A DNA stretch of 34,643 nucleotides from Rhodopirellula sp. SM50 (GTDB lineage Bacteria; Planctomycetota; Planctomycetia; Pirellulales; Pirellulaceae). The notes under the pieces were generated by a model, which was given only the letters and a program-made list of their open reading frames with translations, searched no databases and was not told the origin of the DNA. This document shows, piece by piece, positions 22,563-30,891 of the stretch. Position numbers and translations under genes: made by a program. How positions within the stretch are numbered: position 1 is the stretch's first letter; the number at the start of each line of letters is the position of its first letter. Location of the stretch: the NCBI RefSeq assembly GCF_002289565.1, contig NZ_NTFY01000010.1, forward strand, positions 35,485 through 70,127, written 5' to 3'.

Positions 22563-25358
22563 TCAGTGGCTGGTCGTGACCGCGGGATCCGACTTGGATG
22601 TCAAACGCGCGGCCTTGGTCGACGAACGCGATGCCATCGACGCATCCAGACTGGGGCCGGCCTGTTTCAACGCATCGAGAACCATCGATTGTGTCACGAT
22701 ATCACGCAGCACGATCGGCTTTTCCGGCGCGGTGCCCGGATAGATGGCCAACAGCGGGATCGACTTGCTGCCGAATTCCTTCTCCAGCTTTTCGACGATG
22801 TCCTCGGGCAGATCGGTCATGTCGGCCAGCATCGGAACCGCATCCAACTCTGCGAGCAACTCGCTGGTCGGCTTGGTGTCCAGTGCGATCTCGGTATTCA
22901 AGATACAGTTGGGGCACCATGCCGCGGTGAAGTCGAGCATCACGGTGCGGCCGGCCGCCTGATGTTCCTGAAGCCGTTCTTCGTCAAACTTTTCCCAGCG
23001 GACATGGTCGTCGGCGACGTACTGGACTTGGCCGGGCCCGACCGTCGGCGCCGGGTTGCGTTCCAGATACGCGAACGCGAGCCATCCGATGGCCACGGCG
23101 CTGGCGACACCCAGGCTCCAGCCACGCAACCGTTTTTCAATTGTTTGCCACGGCGGCACTTTTCCGATCACCCAGCAGCCGAACCAGACACCGATCAGCG
23201 TCACAAAGACCGGTAACTTTTGCTCGTCGCTGAATTGATTGAAGAAGTACGCGACGGTTCCTAAAAACAGGAACGCCAAGAACTCTTTCAACGTCACCAT
23301 CCAGTTGCCCGGCTTGGGCAGGAAACCGACCAGCGACGGAAACAATCCCAGCAGAATGTAGGGCAATGACATGCCCAATCCGACCGTCATGATGACGAGC
23401 GCCGATTCGACGGAATTGAGATAGATCGTGTACCCAAGCGCGACGCCGAGGAACGGTCCGCTGCACGGTGTGGCGAGAATCGTAGCGAAGGTTCCGGTGA
23501 AGAACGCGCCGCTCAAGCCTTCTTTGCTCTGCAGGTTTTCCGACGACTTGCCCGTCGCCAGACCCGGTGTCGGCAGTTCCCAGACACCCAGGTAGGACAG
23601 CGCCAGGGCGAAGATCAGCACGGTCAATCCGATCCGCACCGGGAAGTAAGCAAACTGTTGGCCCCAGCCGAACGAAAACACGATGGCCAGCACGGCCAAA
23701 CCGGCGAACACGGTCAGGATTCCGGCGACATAGGCAAAGTTCAACAGCGCCACGCGGCGGCGGTCTTCACCGGCCTGTTGAACGAAGCTCAACACCTTGA
23801 TCCCGATGACCGGCAAGACGCAGGGCATGAAGTTCAGGATGAACCCGCCGCAGAACGCGAGCAACATGATAAAGGGCAGCGACGCTTTCGGGGTATCGCC
23901 GGCCAGGGCAACCGTATTCGTCTCCGCGTTCTCGGTGGGTTGGGTTCCGACGACCGGATCGGCGGGCTGCGTCGCGGGTGCGTCGGGGATCGAATCGGTG
24001 GGATCGACGGCGTTGACACCGGGTTGCCCCGCCGTCGGTTCCTCCGCGTCGTTGTCCAAGTCATCGACCCAGTTCGTTTCCGCCGCCTGATCGATCGCGG
24101 TGACAAACTTGGCGGACTTGACCTCCATCGGATCGAGTGTCGCGTCGGCTTCGGCCGCAACCGTCACCACCGCACTGAACTCGAATGCCATCGGTTGCAG
24201 GCAACTCTTGTCGGTGCAAGCTTGATAACAGACATAGCCTCGGATCGGGTAGTCGCCCGCCGCCGTCCCCGCGGGGATCTTGATCGGCAGGGACCAGGTC
24301 ACCTGGCCCTTGTAGTACTTCACCGGTGGCGTGTCGGGCACACCTGGGATGGAGGGGAACAAGGACTTGGAAATGATCGGCTGGTTGGCTTTGGGATGAC
24401 CGACCAGCAAGCCGCTCTTTTCGGTGACGACGAAGTTGGTCGACGATTCGGAATCATCGACGACGCCCTTGTAGACGTGAAAGTCGGCTTCGGGAGTGGC
24501 GCGAAAGACCAACTGGCCTCGCCCACCGGGGGCGACCGAAGACGAGACTCCGGCGGTCCAGGTGACGTCGTAGTCTCCGTCGCGAAACGTGGTCGGTTTG
24601 GCGTCCGGATCGGCCAGCAACTTGGCAGCCGTTTCCGCCGTGACGGGATTCGCCACGAACGATGTTTCAGGGTCGTCGCTGACTTGTTCGGCGGACGTCT
24701 GGTCTGGCCCGGCGAACATGGCGGTCAACGTTTCATCGGCCGGTAAACAAGACCCGCTGGTCTGGCACACCAACGCTTTGACTTTGACTTTAATCGCGTC
24801 TTGGAACCCGGCAGGCAGTTCGATCGGAGCCGACCAGCGCACGACGCCTTCGTGTTCTTCGATCGTCACGCCCGGATAAACATCCGAGACGCTTTTCGTC
24901 GGCGGTTCGTCGGGTTTGAACTCGCCGGTAGTCGAAACCGACTGCGGCGACGCGATCGCGAACCTGGTCGCCAACGGGCCGCCGGGCGGTTGAGTGGTTG
25001 AATAGATGTGCCACGATCGACCCACCGTCGCTTCGATGTCCAGTCGTCCGCGCTGACCGTTGCTGACATAGCTGGCCGTCCAACTGACCGGATCTTGTTG
25101 GGCGTCGGTCAGCCCGCCAAAACTGATGCCGCCGAAGACGTCACCGGATTGGTCCAGCGCGGAGGCGTCGAAGGTGCCTTGGGCCAGTGCGCTCGACGGA
25201 CCCACCGGGACGATCCCGGGCAGGGCCATGGCCAAAACGGCGACACCGAGCACCGCCACACGACGCACCGTCATGTGAAGCATCGCGGTGGTGAGCGTTG
25301 TCGCCCGGGAGGCCCTGTCCAAAGACGTCGTGGTCATAAAGGGATGATTTCTTTTCAT
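22563..25358 (-). CDS. DsbD-like thiol:disulfide reductase with doubled N-terminal domain
   Basis: 931 residues, longer than typical DsbD (~570). It should move electrons from cytoplasmic thioredoxin across the membrane to periplasmic substrates. A signal peptide lies at about 30-60. Two DsbD-alpha-like beta domains follow: about 78-220 (VCQTSGSC at 197-204) and about 260-405 (VCYQACTDKSC at 375-386). After a Pro/Asp-rich linker (about 425-490), the CcdA-like membrane domain has PCVLP (512-516) and TPCSGP (630-635). The C-terminal thioredoxin domain has WCPNC (C815, C818). Met8, Met26 or Met29 could be the start. mnmE follows 4 bp later. Confidence 0.93.
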   Translation of the reverse strand: MKRNHPFMTTTSLDRASRATTLTTAMLHMTVRRVAVLGVAVLAMALPGIVPVGPSSALAQGTFDASALDQSGDVFGGISFGGLTDAQQDPVSWTASYVSNGQRGRLDIEATVGRSWHIYSTTQPPGGPLATRFAIASPQSVSTTGEFKPDEPPTKSVSDVYPGVTIEEHEGVVRWSAPIELPAGFQDAIKVKVKALVCQTSGSCLPADETLTAMFAGPDQTSAEQVSDDPETSFVANPVTAETAAKLLADPDAKPTTFRDGDYDVTWTAGVSSSVAPGGRGQLVFRATPEADFHVYKGVVDDSESSTNFVVTEKSGLLVGHPKANQPIISKSLFPSIPGVPDTPPVKYYKGQVTWSLPIKIPAGTAAGDYPIRGYVCYQACTDKSCLQPMAFEFSAVVTVAAEADATLDPMEVKSAKFVTAIDQAAETNWVDDLDNDAEEPTAGQPGVNAVDPTDSIPDAPATQPADPVVGTQPTENAETNTVALAGDTPKASLPFIMLLAFCGGFILNFMPCVLPVIGIKVLSFVQQAGEDRRRVALLNFAYVAGILTVFAGLAVLAIVFSFGWGQQFAYFPVRIGLTVLIFALALSYLGVWELPTPGLATGKSSENLQSKEGLSGAFFTGTFATILATPCSGPFLGVALGYTIYLNSVESALVIMTVGLGMSLPYILLGLFPSLVGFLPKPGNWMVTLKEFLAFLFLGTVAYFFNQFSDEQKLPVFVTLIGVWFGCWVIGKVPPWQTIEKRLRGWSLGVASAVAIGWLAFAYLERNPAPTVGPGQVQYVADDHVRWEKFDEERLQEHQAAGRTVMLDFTAAWCPNCILNTEIALDTKPTSELLAELDAVPMLADMTDLPEDIVEKLEKEFGSKSIPLLAIYPGTAPEKPIVLRDIVTQSMVLDALKQAGPSLDASMASRSSTKAARLTSKSDPAVTTSH

Positions 25359-25417
25359 AGTGATCGTATCGTCACGGTGATCGCCCCCACGAGTTTAGTT
25401 GTGGCGGCTAAAAAACG

Positions 25418-26515
25418 TCAACGTTTCGTTTGCCCATCAACTGATTCGATTAATCGGTCGAGCCGTTGGGACACAAGCTGCAAATCGGCAAATTGCCTCG
25501 ACTCGCCCACGAGCCAAACGACCCAATTTGCCAAGCTGATCCAAAGTGAGGTCTCAGCGATCGTCAGTACCAGTGTACGAAACTCTGGAGCATCAAGCTC
25601 CGGTAGGACTGACTCTCCAATGCCAATCTCTGGGATGCCGAACGTCCGGTCCGCGGCTGAATGGGCGTCGAGCTGGCGGGGGGCCGACTCGCTTGATAAT
25701 GACGCTTCGCACCGGTAATCCGCCAAGATTCGATCGATGGTTTGCACCGGGGAGTCGCGGAATTGTGAAAAACTGGTTGCCCAGCGGGCCAAGTCGACCG
25801 CAACCGTGTCGACCCGCAGGGCGTCAAAATCAATGATTCCGACCACTTTTTCCGCTGAATACAGCATGTGTTCGCGGTGAATGTCCCTGATAACGTACTG
25901 CAGCGGCAACGGCTGGTTGGCCAGCGGGGTCAGGGATGCGACCAATCGCGGGGCTGTGGTCGGCCACCACTGTTGCAACAAGCGACAGGCTCGGACCACG
26001 GGCGCCGCGACACTTGGGTGCAACCGGCCCTCCAGATTGGTCGCCAGGCAACCGGGCAAATGTTGATTCAGCCACGCGACACGCTGTAGCCGTTGCGCGA
26101 TCGCGGGGGCCGGTTGCTGCCAGCGGCCCAGTCGCCCCATCGCGTGATGCAATTGAGCGATCGCCGCGGCACCCTTGCCGATCGAGCAGAGCGGTGCGTC
26201 CTCGTCAAGCGGCTGCCCCGGCATCCATGTCGCCAGCTCCCAAATGCGTCCCGAGGCGTCGATCGTTAGCGACGCAGCTTGCGGATCGATCGGTTTGTAT
26301 TTTGGTAGCAAATCGAACGTGGATGCGACCGCCGAGACGACCGCGTGGATTTCGTTGACACGCTGTTCGGTGGTGCCGTCGGGCCAACAACGCAGTACGA
26401 GCGTTTCCTCGCCGCTGCAACGAAACACACGCGCGCCGCTCAAGCCGGGCGGCATCGGCGTGATCGAAGTCACACCGTGTCGTTGCAAGCCGCTTCGAAT
26501 CTGTGCAGGGATCAT
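25418..26515 (-). CDS. aminoglycoside phosphotransferase-fold kinase-like protein
   Basis: 365 residues, cytoplasmic. The fold is of the APH/choline-kinase type: an N-lobe with GLSGARVFRC (24-33) and VLRCWP (40-45), then C-lobe catalytic motif VIRDIHREHML (208-218) with D211 as the base, and the metal motif DFD at 229-231 (GIIDFDALRVDTVAVDLARW). The usual HGDxHxxN reads IRDIHREH, with His (H216) replacing Asn. The substrate is unknown and a resistance role is not implied. It starts 2 bp from the end of a palindromic repeat, and tsaE lies 188 bp upstream on the same strand. Confidence 0.8.
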   Translation of the reverse strand: MIPAQIRSGLQRHGVTSITPMPPGLSGARVFRCSGEETLVLRCWPDGTTEQRVNEIHAVVSAVASTFDLLPKYKPIDPQAASLTIDASGRIWELATWMPGQPLDEDAPLCSIGKGAAAIAQLHHAMGRLGRWQQPAPAIAQRLQRVAWLNQHLPGCLATNLEGRLHPSVAAPVVRACRLLQQWWPTTAPRLVASLTPLANQPLPLQYVIRDIHREHMLYSAEKVVGIIDFDALRVDTVAVDLARWATSFSQFRDSPVQTIDRILADYRCEASLSSESAPRQLDAHSAADRTFGIPEIGIGESVLPELDAPEFRTLVLTIAETSLWISLANWVVWLVGESRQFADLQLVSQRLDRLIESVDGQTKR

Positions 26516-26517
26516 CG

Positions 26518-26632
26518 TCGATTCAATCAGCCGTTTGGCGCGAGCCTACGGGCCCTGGTGTGTGTTGTTCGTGCTACAGGCCCGTACGCTCGCGCGAAAC
26601 GGCTGATCCCATCTGTGATCGGATTCAATCGA
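26518..26632. repeat. TCGATT-ended palindrome, copy 2
   Basis: About 115 bp, matching 20999-21128 but without the 15-bp duplication. Ends are TCGATTCAATC (26518-26528) and GATTCAATCGA (26622-26632). Inner arms carry CAGCCGTTTGGCGCGAGCC and its near-complement. It directly abuts the start codon of the kinase-like gene. Confidence 0.9.
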
Positions 26633-26641
26633 CCGGTCGCT

Positions 26642-26706
26642 CGCAACGTTCGGCTAACTCCTTCAGCGCCAAAGTAGATGGCATCGAACTGGCGCCCTGC
26701 TGCTAC
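26642..26706 (+). repeat. degenerate flank of the GTTAGCGG element
   Basis: Aligns with 4062-4126: TTCGGCTAACTCCTTCAG, then GTAGATGGCATCG, then GGCGCCCTGCTGCTA. It is diverged, lacks the palindromic core, and runs into the tsaE stop codon (26703-26705). Confidence 0.6.
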
Positions 26707-27209
26707 CGTGCCATCGCATCGGCGAGCGCGTCGAGTGGGTGTTCGAGTTCCGTGTTCTCGGTGGTCAACGTGATCACTCGCTGCGGCACGTCGCCGCTTG
26801 AGGGAGCGACATCGATGTGGATCCAAAGTGTTTCCGGTGGCAGCACCGATTCGACCCGATCGGCCCACTCGATCAGTACCCACGTGTCTTTGGAATCGAA
26901 CAGTTCTTCAACGCCCAGTTCCAAAAACTCGTCTTCGTCGCTGAGCCGATAGGCGTCGAGGTGATGCAGACGAATGGGGCCGGCGGCAAGGTTCGCGTCG
27001 TAGCTGCATAGCAGCGTGAAAGTGGGACTGGTGACGTCTTCCGGATCGACACCCATCGCCCCGGCAAGGGCTTGGGTCAACGTCGTCTTTCCCGCCCCGA
27101 GTGTTCCGACCAATCCCACGACCAACTGGGCGGGAAAGTGCCGCGTCAGTTGGCCGGCCAATTGTTGGAGCCGTTTAAGGTCGATGGCGTGAAGCGTCAG
27201 GGTTGGCAT
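26703..27209 (-). CDS. tsaE: tRNA threonylcarbamoyladenosine biosynthesis ATPase TsaE
   Basis: 168 residues, normal for the family. It works with TsaB and TsaD to form t6A37 in ANN-reading tRNAs. The P-loop GTLGAGKT is at 35-42, SPTF at 61-64, the family motif HLDAYRL at 83-89, and E114-W115 (IEWADR). The C-terminal ~25 residues are less conserved, and the TAG stop falls at the edge of a degenerate repeat. The next gene downstream on this strand is the kinase-like gene. Upstream come two tandem REP-like hairpins. Confidence 0.95.
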   Translation of the reverse strand: MPTLTLHAIDLKRLQQLAGQLTRHFPAQLVVGLVGTLGAGKTTLTQALAGAMGVDPEDVTSPTFTLLCSYDANLAAGPIRLHHLDAYRLSDEDEFLELGVEELFDSKDTWVLIEWADRVESVLPPETLWIHIDVAPSSGDVPQRVITLTTENTELEHPLDALADAMAR

Positions 27210-27218
27210 TTTTAAATT

Positions 27219-27241
27219 GACAGGCTGGAAGCCTATCCCAC
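27219..27241 (+). repeat. REP-like 23-bp hairpin, copy 7
   Basis: Exact copy, 9 bp upstream of the tsaE start codon, which is at 27209 on the minus strand. Confidence 0.9.
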
Positions 27242-27244
27242 GTT

Positions 27245-27267
27245 GACAGGCTGGAAGCCTATCCCAC
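27245..27267 (+). repeat. REP-like 23-bp hairpin, copy 8
   Basis: Exact copy, 26 bp after copy 7 and followed by TTTTT. It fills most of the gap between tsaE and the SHD1-like gene. Confidence 0.9.
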
Positions 27268-27287
27268 TTTTTCTGCGACGATCGGGG

Positions 27288-29270
27288 TCAGGGAATCAAC
27301 CAGAACGCGCCGGTCATCGTGGCACCCTGGACCAGGGCACCGCGTGCGCTGATCGGTACCGGCGGCACGATCCACGGTGCGCAGTTGCCGGGTCGATAAT
27401 AACCCAACGCGTATTGGCATTCGTTCGGGGGATGGATCCCCATCTTATACGGCAGCACGGCAATGTTGGCGAAGAAGTGGGCCGAGGAAACGACCGGCTG
27501 CAACAATGGTCCGGCGGTGTGTCCATAGCGTTCCAAGTTGACTTGTTCAAAGTAACGCGGCTTGCTGCACAGGTTCGAAGCTTTCCAAGTCATCGTCAGC
27601 GGTGCCCACGAGCGTGGTGTGTAAGCGACTTGTTCGATCAAGCATTCTTTGGGCAGTCCCCAGTTTTCCGACAGGTAACCGAGGTCACCTTCGCTGAGTC
27701 GTTCGATCGGCAATTCCTGTTTGTCGCCGTCATCGGTTTCGATGATCACTTTCTCGTAAGCCAATTCGACAAAGCGTCCCGTGGCGATCACACGTCCCTC
27801 GATGCTGCTCCATGGGCGTGGTGTTTGTCGGCTTTCGAATTTCTCGCGTTGCCGTTGGTAGTCTTGCGGATCAAACAGATCGGGACGGAACGGCGGACTG
27901 GGGTCCAGTGAGATCTTGTCAATCGTTTCCCGCGCGATTCGCGCCCGAAAGTCTTCGCAGGAGAGCTGGTTGGCTTTCAGCATCGAAGTGTCGCCGGGCT
28001 GTCGGCCCTGGGGAGCCAGAGCCTGGGGATCGTTTTGTTCGCGTTCGGCGCGGTTCTGGTCAAACGGATTTTGGAAAAAGCCGGGTTCGACGTCGCCCTT
28101 GTCCGATGGGGAATCGGTTTGCCGGTCCGTTTGCGGGTTGTTGGAATCATCCCACTTTGGAACCGATGGCGTCTCGGTCGCATCGGGGCCTGCGGGGGCG
28201 TTGAACGGTGCGGGGCTGGCCGCATCGTCGGCATCCTGGCTTGGTTCGGACGGCCTGACTTGTTCGGACGGCCTGACCTGTTCGGACGGATCGCTCAACA
28301 GATCTCGCATCGAAGCATCGTCCTCAGCGGATCGCTGGCCCGGAGCCGGCAGACTGGGCGCGGGCAAGGTCTGTGCGTCGGCCTCGGATCCACGCAGCGC
28401 GTTGGGCGGCAACTGCTCGATCGCCGGCGGAGCGACTTCGGCGGTGGGCGGTTCGGTGGTGGGCAGATCGGGAAGACTGAATCCGGGCGCGGGGCTGTCG
28501 CCGGTTGTTTGGGGTGTCGGTGCGAGCGCCAGACGGGCTGCGGGCGCGGCGTGACGCTGCGGTGCGTCGGCTCGCCGAGCCATCGACGCCGATTGGGCCG
28601 GCGCATTGAGTCCTTCGGCGAAGGGGTTGTTGAAAAAATCGTTGGGCTGTGCGAGCCGCTCGGGCGGTGCCGAAGATCGGGTCGGGGTGCGACGATAGTT
28701 TCCGACCGGTGCCGAACCGTTGACCGGGGCAGCGGTGTTGGGTGCAGTAAGGTTCGGTGCAGTGTATTGGGCTTGGCGAATCGACCGCGAGACGGCGGCG
28801 TGCTCAAACGCGTTGGGTTGCTCCGCCCGCATCGGATTGGCGATCGGCTGCTGGTGGCCGACTTGGGCCACTCGGCCGGCAGCGGTCACTTGTCCCGGGG
28901 CGGCGTTGACGACGGGGGCGACATGGCCGCGGGCGGCGACCGGCTGATGCGGTCGTGGCGGAATTGCGAACACGTCCTGCTGGGACGGGTGTTGTAAAGC
29001 AGTCGGGCTGGAGGGCCTGGCCGTGTTGGCCGTGTTGGCCGTGTTGACCGGGGGAGTGACTTTCGAACTCTTGCGCCACCGCAGGTTCCAACCCGGGTTG
29101 GTCGTCGCGGCCGGTTGTTGGGCCTGAACGTCGGCGGAAGCCCAAGGTGCCACGGACAAGCAAGCCACGGCGACGGCCATGGAGTGCCGGGTCAGGCTTT
29201 GCCTAACTTTGGTCCGTCGAGTGGACGTCGGGGCTGTAGTTGGGCGCTTCTTGAGTGATCGCAATGTCAT
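27288..29270 (-). CDS. Pro/Ala-rich protein with SHD1-like domain, unknown function
   Basis: About 660 residues from the Met at 29270, or 630 from the Met at 29180. The longer start gives an Arg/Lys-rich n-region before the hydrophobic core [15 protein letters not shown], so it is preferred; it overlaps the guaB end by 68 bp. After the signal comes a long low-complexity region rich in Pro, Ala, Gln and Thr, with NTA and VRPSEQ repeats. Then there is a conserved part: [21 protein letters not shown] through [16 protein letters not shown] resembles the SLA1-homology SHD1 domain common in planctomycetes. The last ~120 residues ([25 protein letters not shown]) form a conserved-looking domain with no name I can give. 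Probably exported. Confidence 0.8.
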   Translation of the reverse strand: MTLRSLKKRPTTAPTSTRRTKVRQSLTRHSMAVAVACLSVAPWASADVQAQQPAATTNPGWNLRWRKSSKVTPPVNTANTANTARPSSPTALQHPSQQDVFAIPPRPHQPVAARGHVAPVVNAAPGQVTAAGRVAQVGHQQPIANPMRAEQPNAFEHAAVSRSIRQAQYTAPNLTAPNTAAPVNGSAPVGNYRRTPTRSSAPPERLAQPNDFFNNPFAEGLNAPAQSASMARRADAPQRHAAPAARLALAPTPQTTGDSPAPGFSLPDLPTTEPPTAEVAPPAIEQLPPNALRGSEADAQTLPAPSLPAPGQRSAEDDASMRDLLSDPSEQVRPSEQVRPSEPSQDADDAASPAPFNAPAGPDATETPSVPKWDDSNNPQTDRQTDSPSDKGDVEPGFFQNPFDQNRAEREQNDPQALAPQGRQPGDTSMLKANQLSCEDFRARIARETIDKISLDPSPPFRPDLFDPQDYQRQREKFESRQTPRPWSSIEGRVIATGRFVELAYEKVIIETDDGDKQELPIERLSEGDLGYLSENWGLPKECLIEQVAYTPRSWAPLTMTWKASNLCSKPRYFEQVNLERYGHTAGPLLQPVVSSAHFFANIAVLPYKMGIHPPNECQYALGYYRPGNCAPWIVPPVPISARGALVQGATMTGAFWLIP

Positions 29271-30687
29271 GCGGGTGGTTCTCCCTAACCGTCGCTGCGG
29301 AAACGCGAATGAATCGTCCATCGCGTTTCAATTCGTCGATCGTCCTGGTTCCTAAATATCCCATGCCCGCTCGCAAGCCGCCGACCAGTTGGTAGACGTA
29401 ATCGCTAAGCGGACCTTTGTAGGGCACACGGCCTTCGACACCTTCGGGAACCAGTTTTCCTGCCTGGACCCCGCTCTGGCGATATCGATCGCTGCTGCCC
29501 TTGACCATCGCTCCCATCGATCCCATCCCGCGGTACGTTTTAAAGGTACGGCCTTGGTACAGGATGACTTTCCCGGGGCTTTCACTCAGTCCGGCAAACA
29601 GGCTGCCGATCATCACGGTGTTGGCCCCGGCAACGATTGCCTTGGTAATGTCACCGCTGAAGCGAACGCCGCCGTCGGCGATGACAGGTATGTTTTGCTG
29701 CTTGGCGACCGCGGTCGCCCGTAAGATCGCCGAGACCTGGGGCACGCCGACGCCGCTGATCACCCGCGTGGTGCAGATCGATCCGGGGCCGATTCCGACC
29801 TTGATCGCGTCCGCACCGGCATCAATCAGTGCCTGGGCCCCTTCTGCGGTCGCGACGTTCCCCGCGACCACATCAATGTCCCAGCCGGTCTGTGCCTTAA
29901 TCTCTTTGACCGTCTCGACCACGTTTTTACTGTGGCCGTGAGCCGAATCGACGACCAACAAGTCTACGCCTTGTCGAATCAGTTCCTCGGCACGCTCCAA
30001 ATCACCCACCCCGATCGCCGCTCCGACCCGCAATCTGCCTTGCGGATCTTTACAGGCTCGGGGAAATCGCTTCATCATGTCGATGTCGCGGATGGTGATC
30101 AGGCCCGTTAGTTTTCTATCTTCGTCAATCAGCAAAAGTTTCTCGACTCTTTTTGCCGTTAAAATTCGCTCAGCTTCCTCAAGCGTTACATTCCCCGTCC
30201 CCGTCACCAAATTCTCACAGGTCATGACTTCGGAAATCGGGAGGTCTGGGTCTTCTAGGAAACGCAGGTCGCGGCGGGTCAAGATTCCGGCCAGTCTGCG
30301 GTCCTTGTCCACGATCGGAATGCCCGAGACGTTGGCCTGGTCCATCAGCTCCGCGGCCCGGCTGACCTTTTCCCCCGGCTGGAGGGTGACGGGGTCGACG
30401 ATGATGCCGTTGGCCGATCGCTTGACCTTCAAGACCTCTTTGGTCTGCAGCTCGGTGGGCAGATTTTTGTGAATGATGCCCAGCCCGCCTTCTTTGGCCA
30501 GTCCGATTGCCATTTCGGCTTCGGTGACCGTGTCCATCGGAGACGAGAGCAACGGGATTTGCAGGCGAATCCGCTGTGTCAGTTGGCTGCTGACGTCGAC
30601 TTCGCTGGGCACGACTTCGCTGTAGCGGGGTTCCAGCAGGACGTCATCGAAGGTGACTCCGGAGTAGCTGATTTTGTCTTCAAACAT
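29203..30687 (-). CDS. guaB: IMP dehydrogenase
   Basis: 494 residues from [10 protein letters not shown] at 30687; an upstream in-frame extension to 30810 runs into a repeat and was excluded. It oxidises IMP to XMP with NAD+, the committed step of GMP synthesis. The barrel core carries the catalytic Cys C305 in [14 protein letters not shown] at 336-340, the flap region SSDRYRQ (398-404), and the usual C-terminus [17 protein letters not shown] followed by nine extra residues. Two CBS domains interrupt the barrel at about 95-205. All key motifs are present. The stop lies inside the start region of the SHD1-like gene, so the two overlap. Confidence 0.97.
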   Translation of the reverse strand: MFEDKISYSGVTFDDVLLEPRYSEVVPSEVDVSSQLTQRIRLQIPLLSSPMDTVTEAEMAIGLAKEGGLGIIHKNLPTELQTKEVLKVKRSANGIIVDPVTLQPGEKVSRAAELMDQANVSGIPIVDKDRRLAGILTRRDLRFLEDPDLPISEVMTCENLVTGTGNVTLEEAERILTAKRVEKLLLIDEDRKLTGLITIRDIDMMKRFPRACKDPQGRLRVGAAIGVGDLERAEELIRQGVDLLVVDSAHGHSKNVVETVKEIKAQTGWDIDVVAGNVATAEGAQALIDAGADAIKVGIGPGSICTTRVISGVGVPQVSAILRATAVAKQQNIPVIADGGVRFSGDITKAIVAGANTVMIGSLFAGLSESPGKVILYQGRTFKTYRGMGSMGAMVKGSSDRYRQSGVQAGKLVPEGVEGRVPYKGPLSDYVYQLVGGLRAGMGYLGTRTIDELKRDGRFIRVSAATVRENHPHDIAITQEAPNYSPDVHSTDQS

Positions 30688-30780
30688 GCCAAACGTCCTG
30701 ACCGAGCGAAGCTGGGAAACGGGAAAAGCTTGGCAGTATGACGAAGTCGCATCGCGAGCGGAAGTCGCCCAACTCGTCGA

Positions 30781-30891
30781 GCGGAAAAGGGGGCAGGTAC
30801 CAAAAACCAAATGGCCCGAAGGGTGCTTCGCATTTTTGGTACCTGACCCCTTTTCCGCGGCCCCCTCAGCTTAGAAGTTGACGGGCCACTA
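30781..30891 (-). repeat. 26-bp-arm palindrome starting at a stop codon, copy 2
   Basis: Arms 30781-30806 and 30833-30858 match copy 1 with one arm mismatch (G for T near 30793). Homology continues to the TAG of the next gene (30891-30889), at exactly the same 108-nt offset as in copy 1. Confidence 0.93.

Noticed and set aside
25418..26515. Antibiotic resistance gene
   Set aside because: The fold is APH-like, but the motifs are diverged and there is no mobile context; a resistance call is not supported.
30688..30810. N-terminal extension of IMP dehydrogenase
   Set aside because: It enters the repeat element, and IMP dehydrogenases start near MFEDKI.
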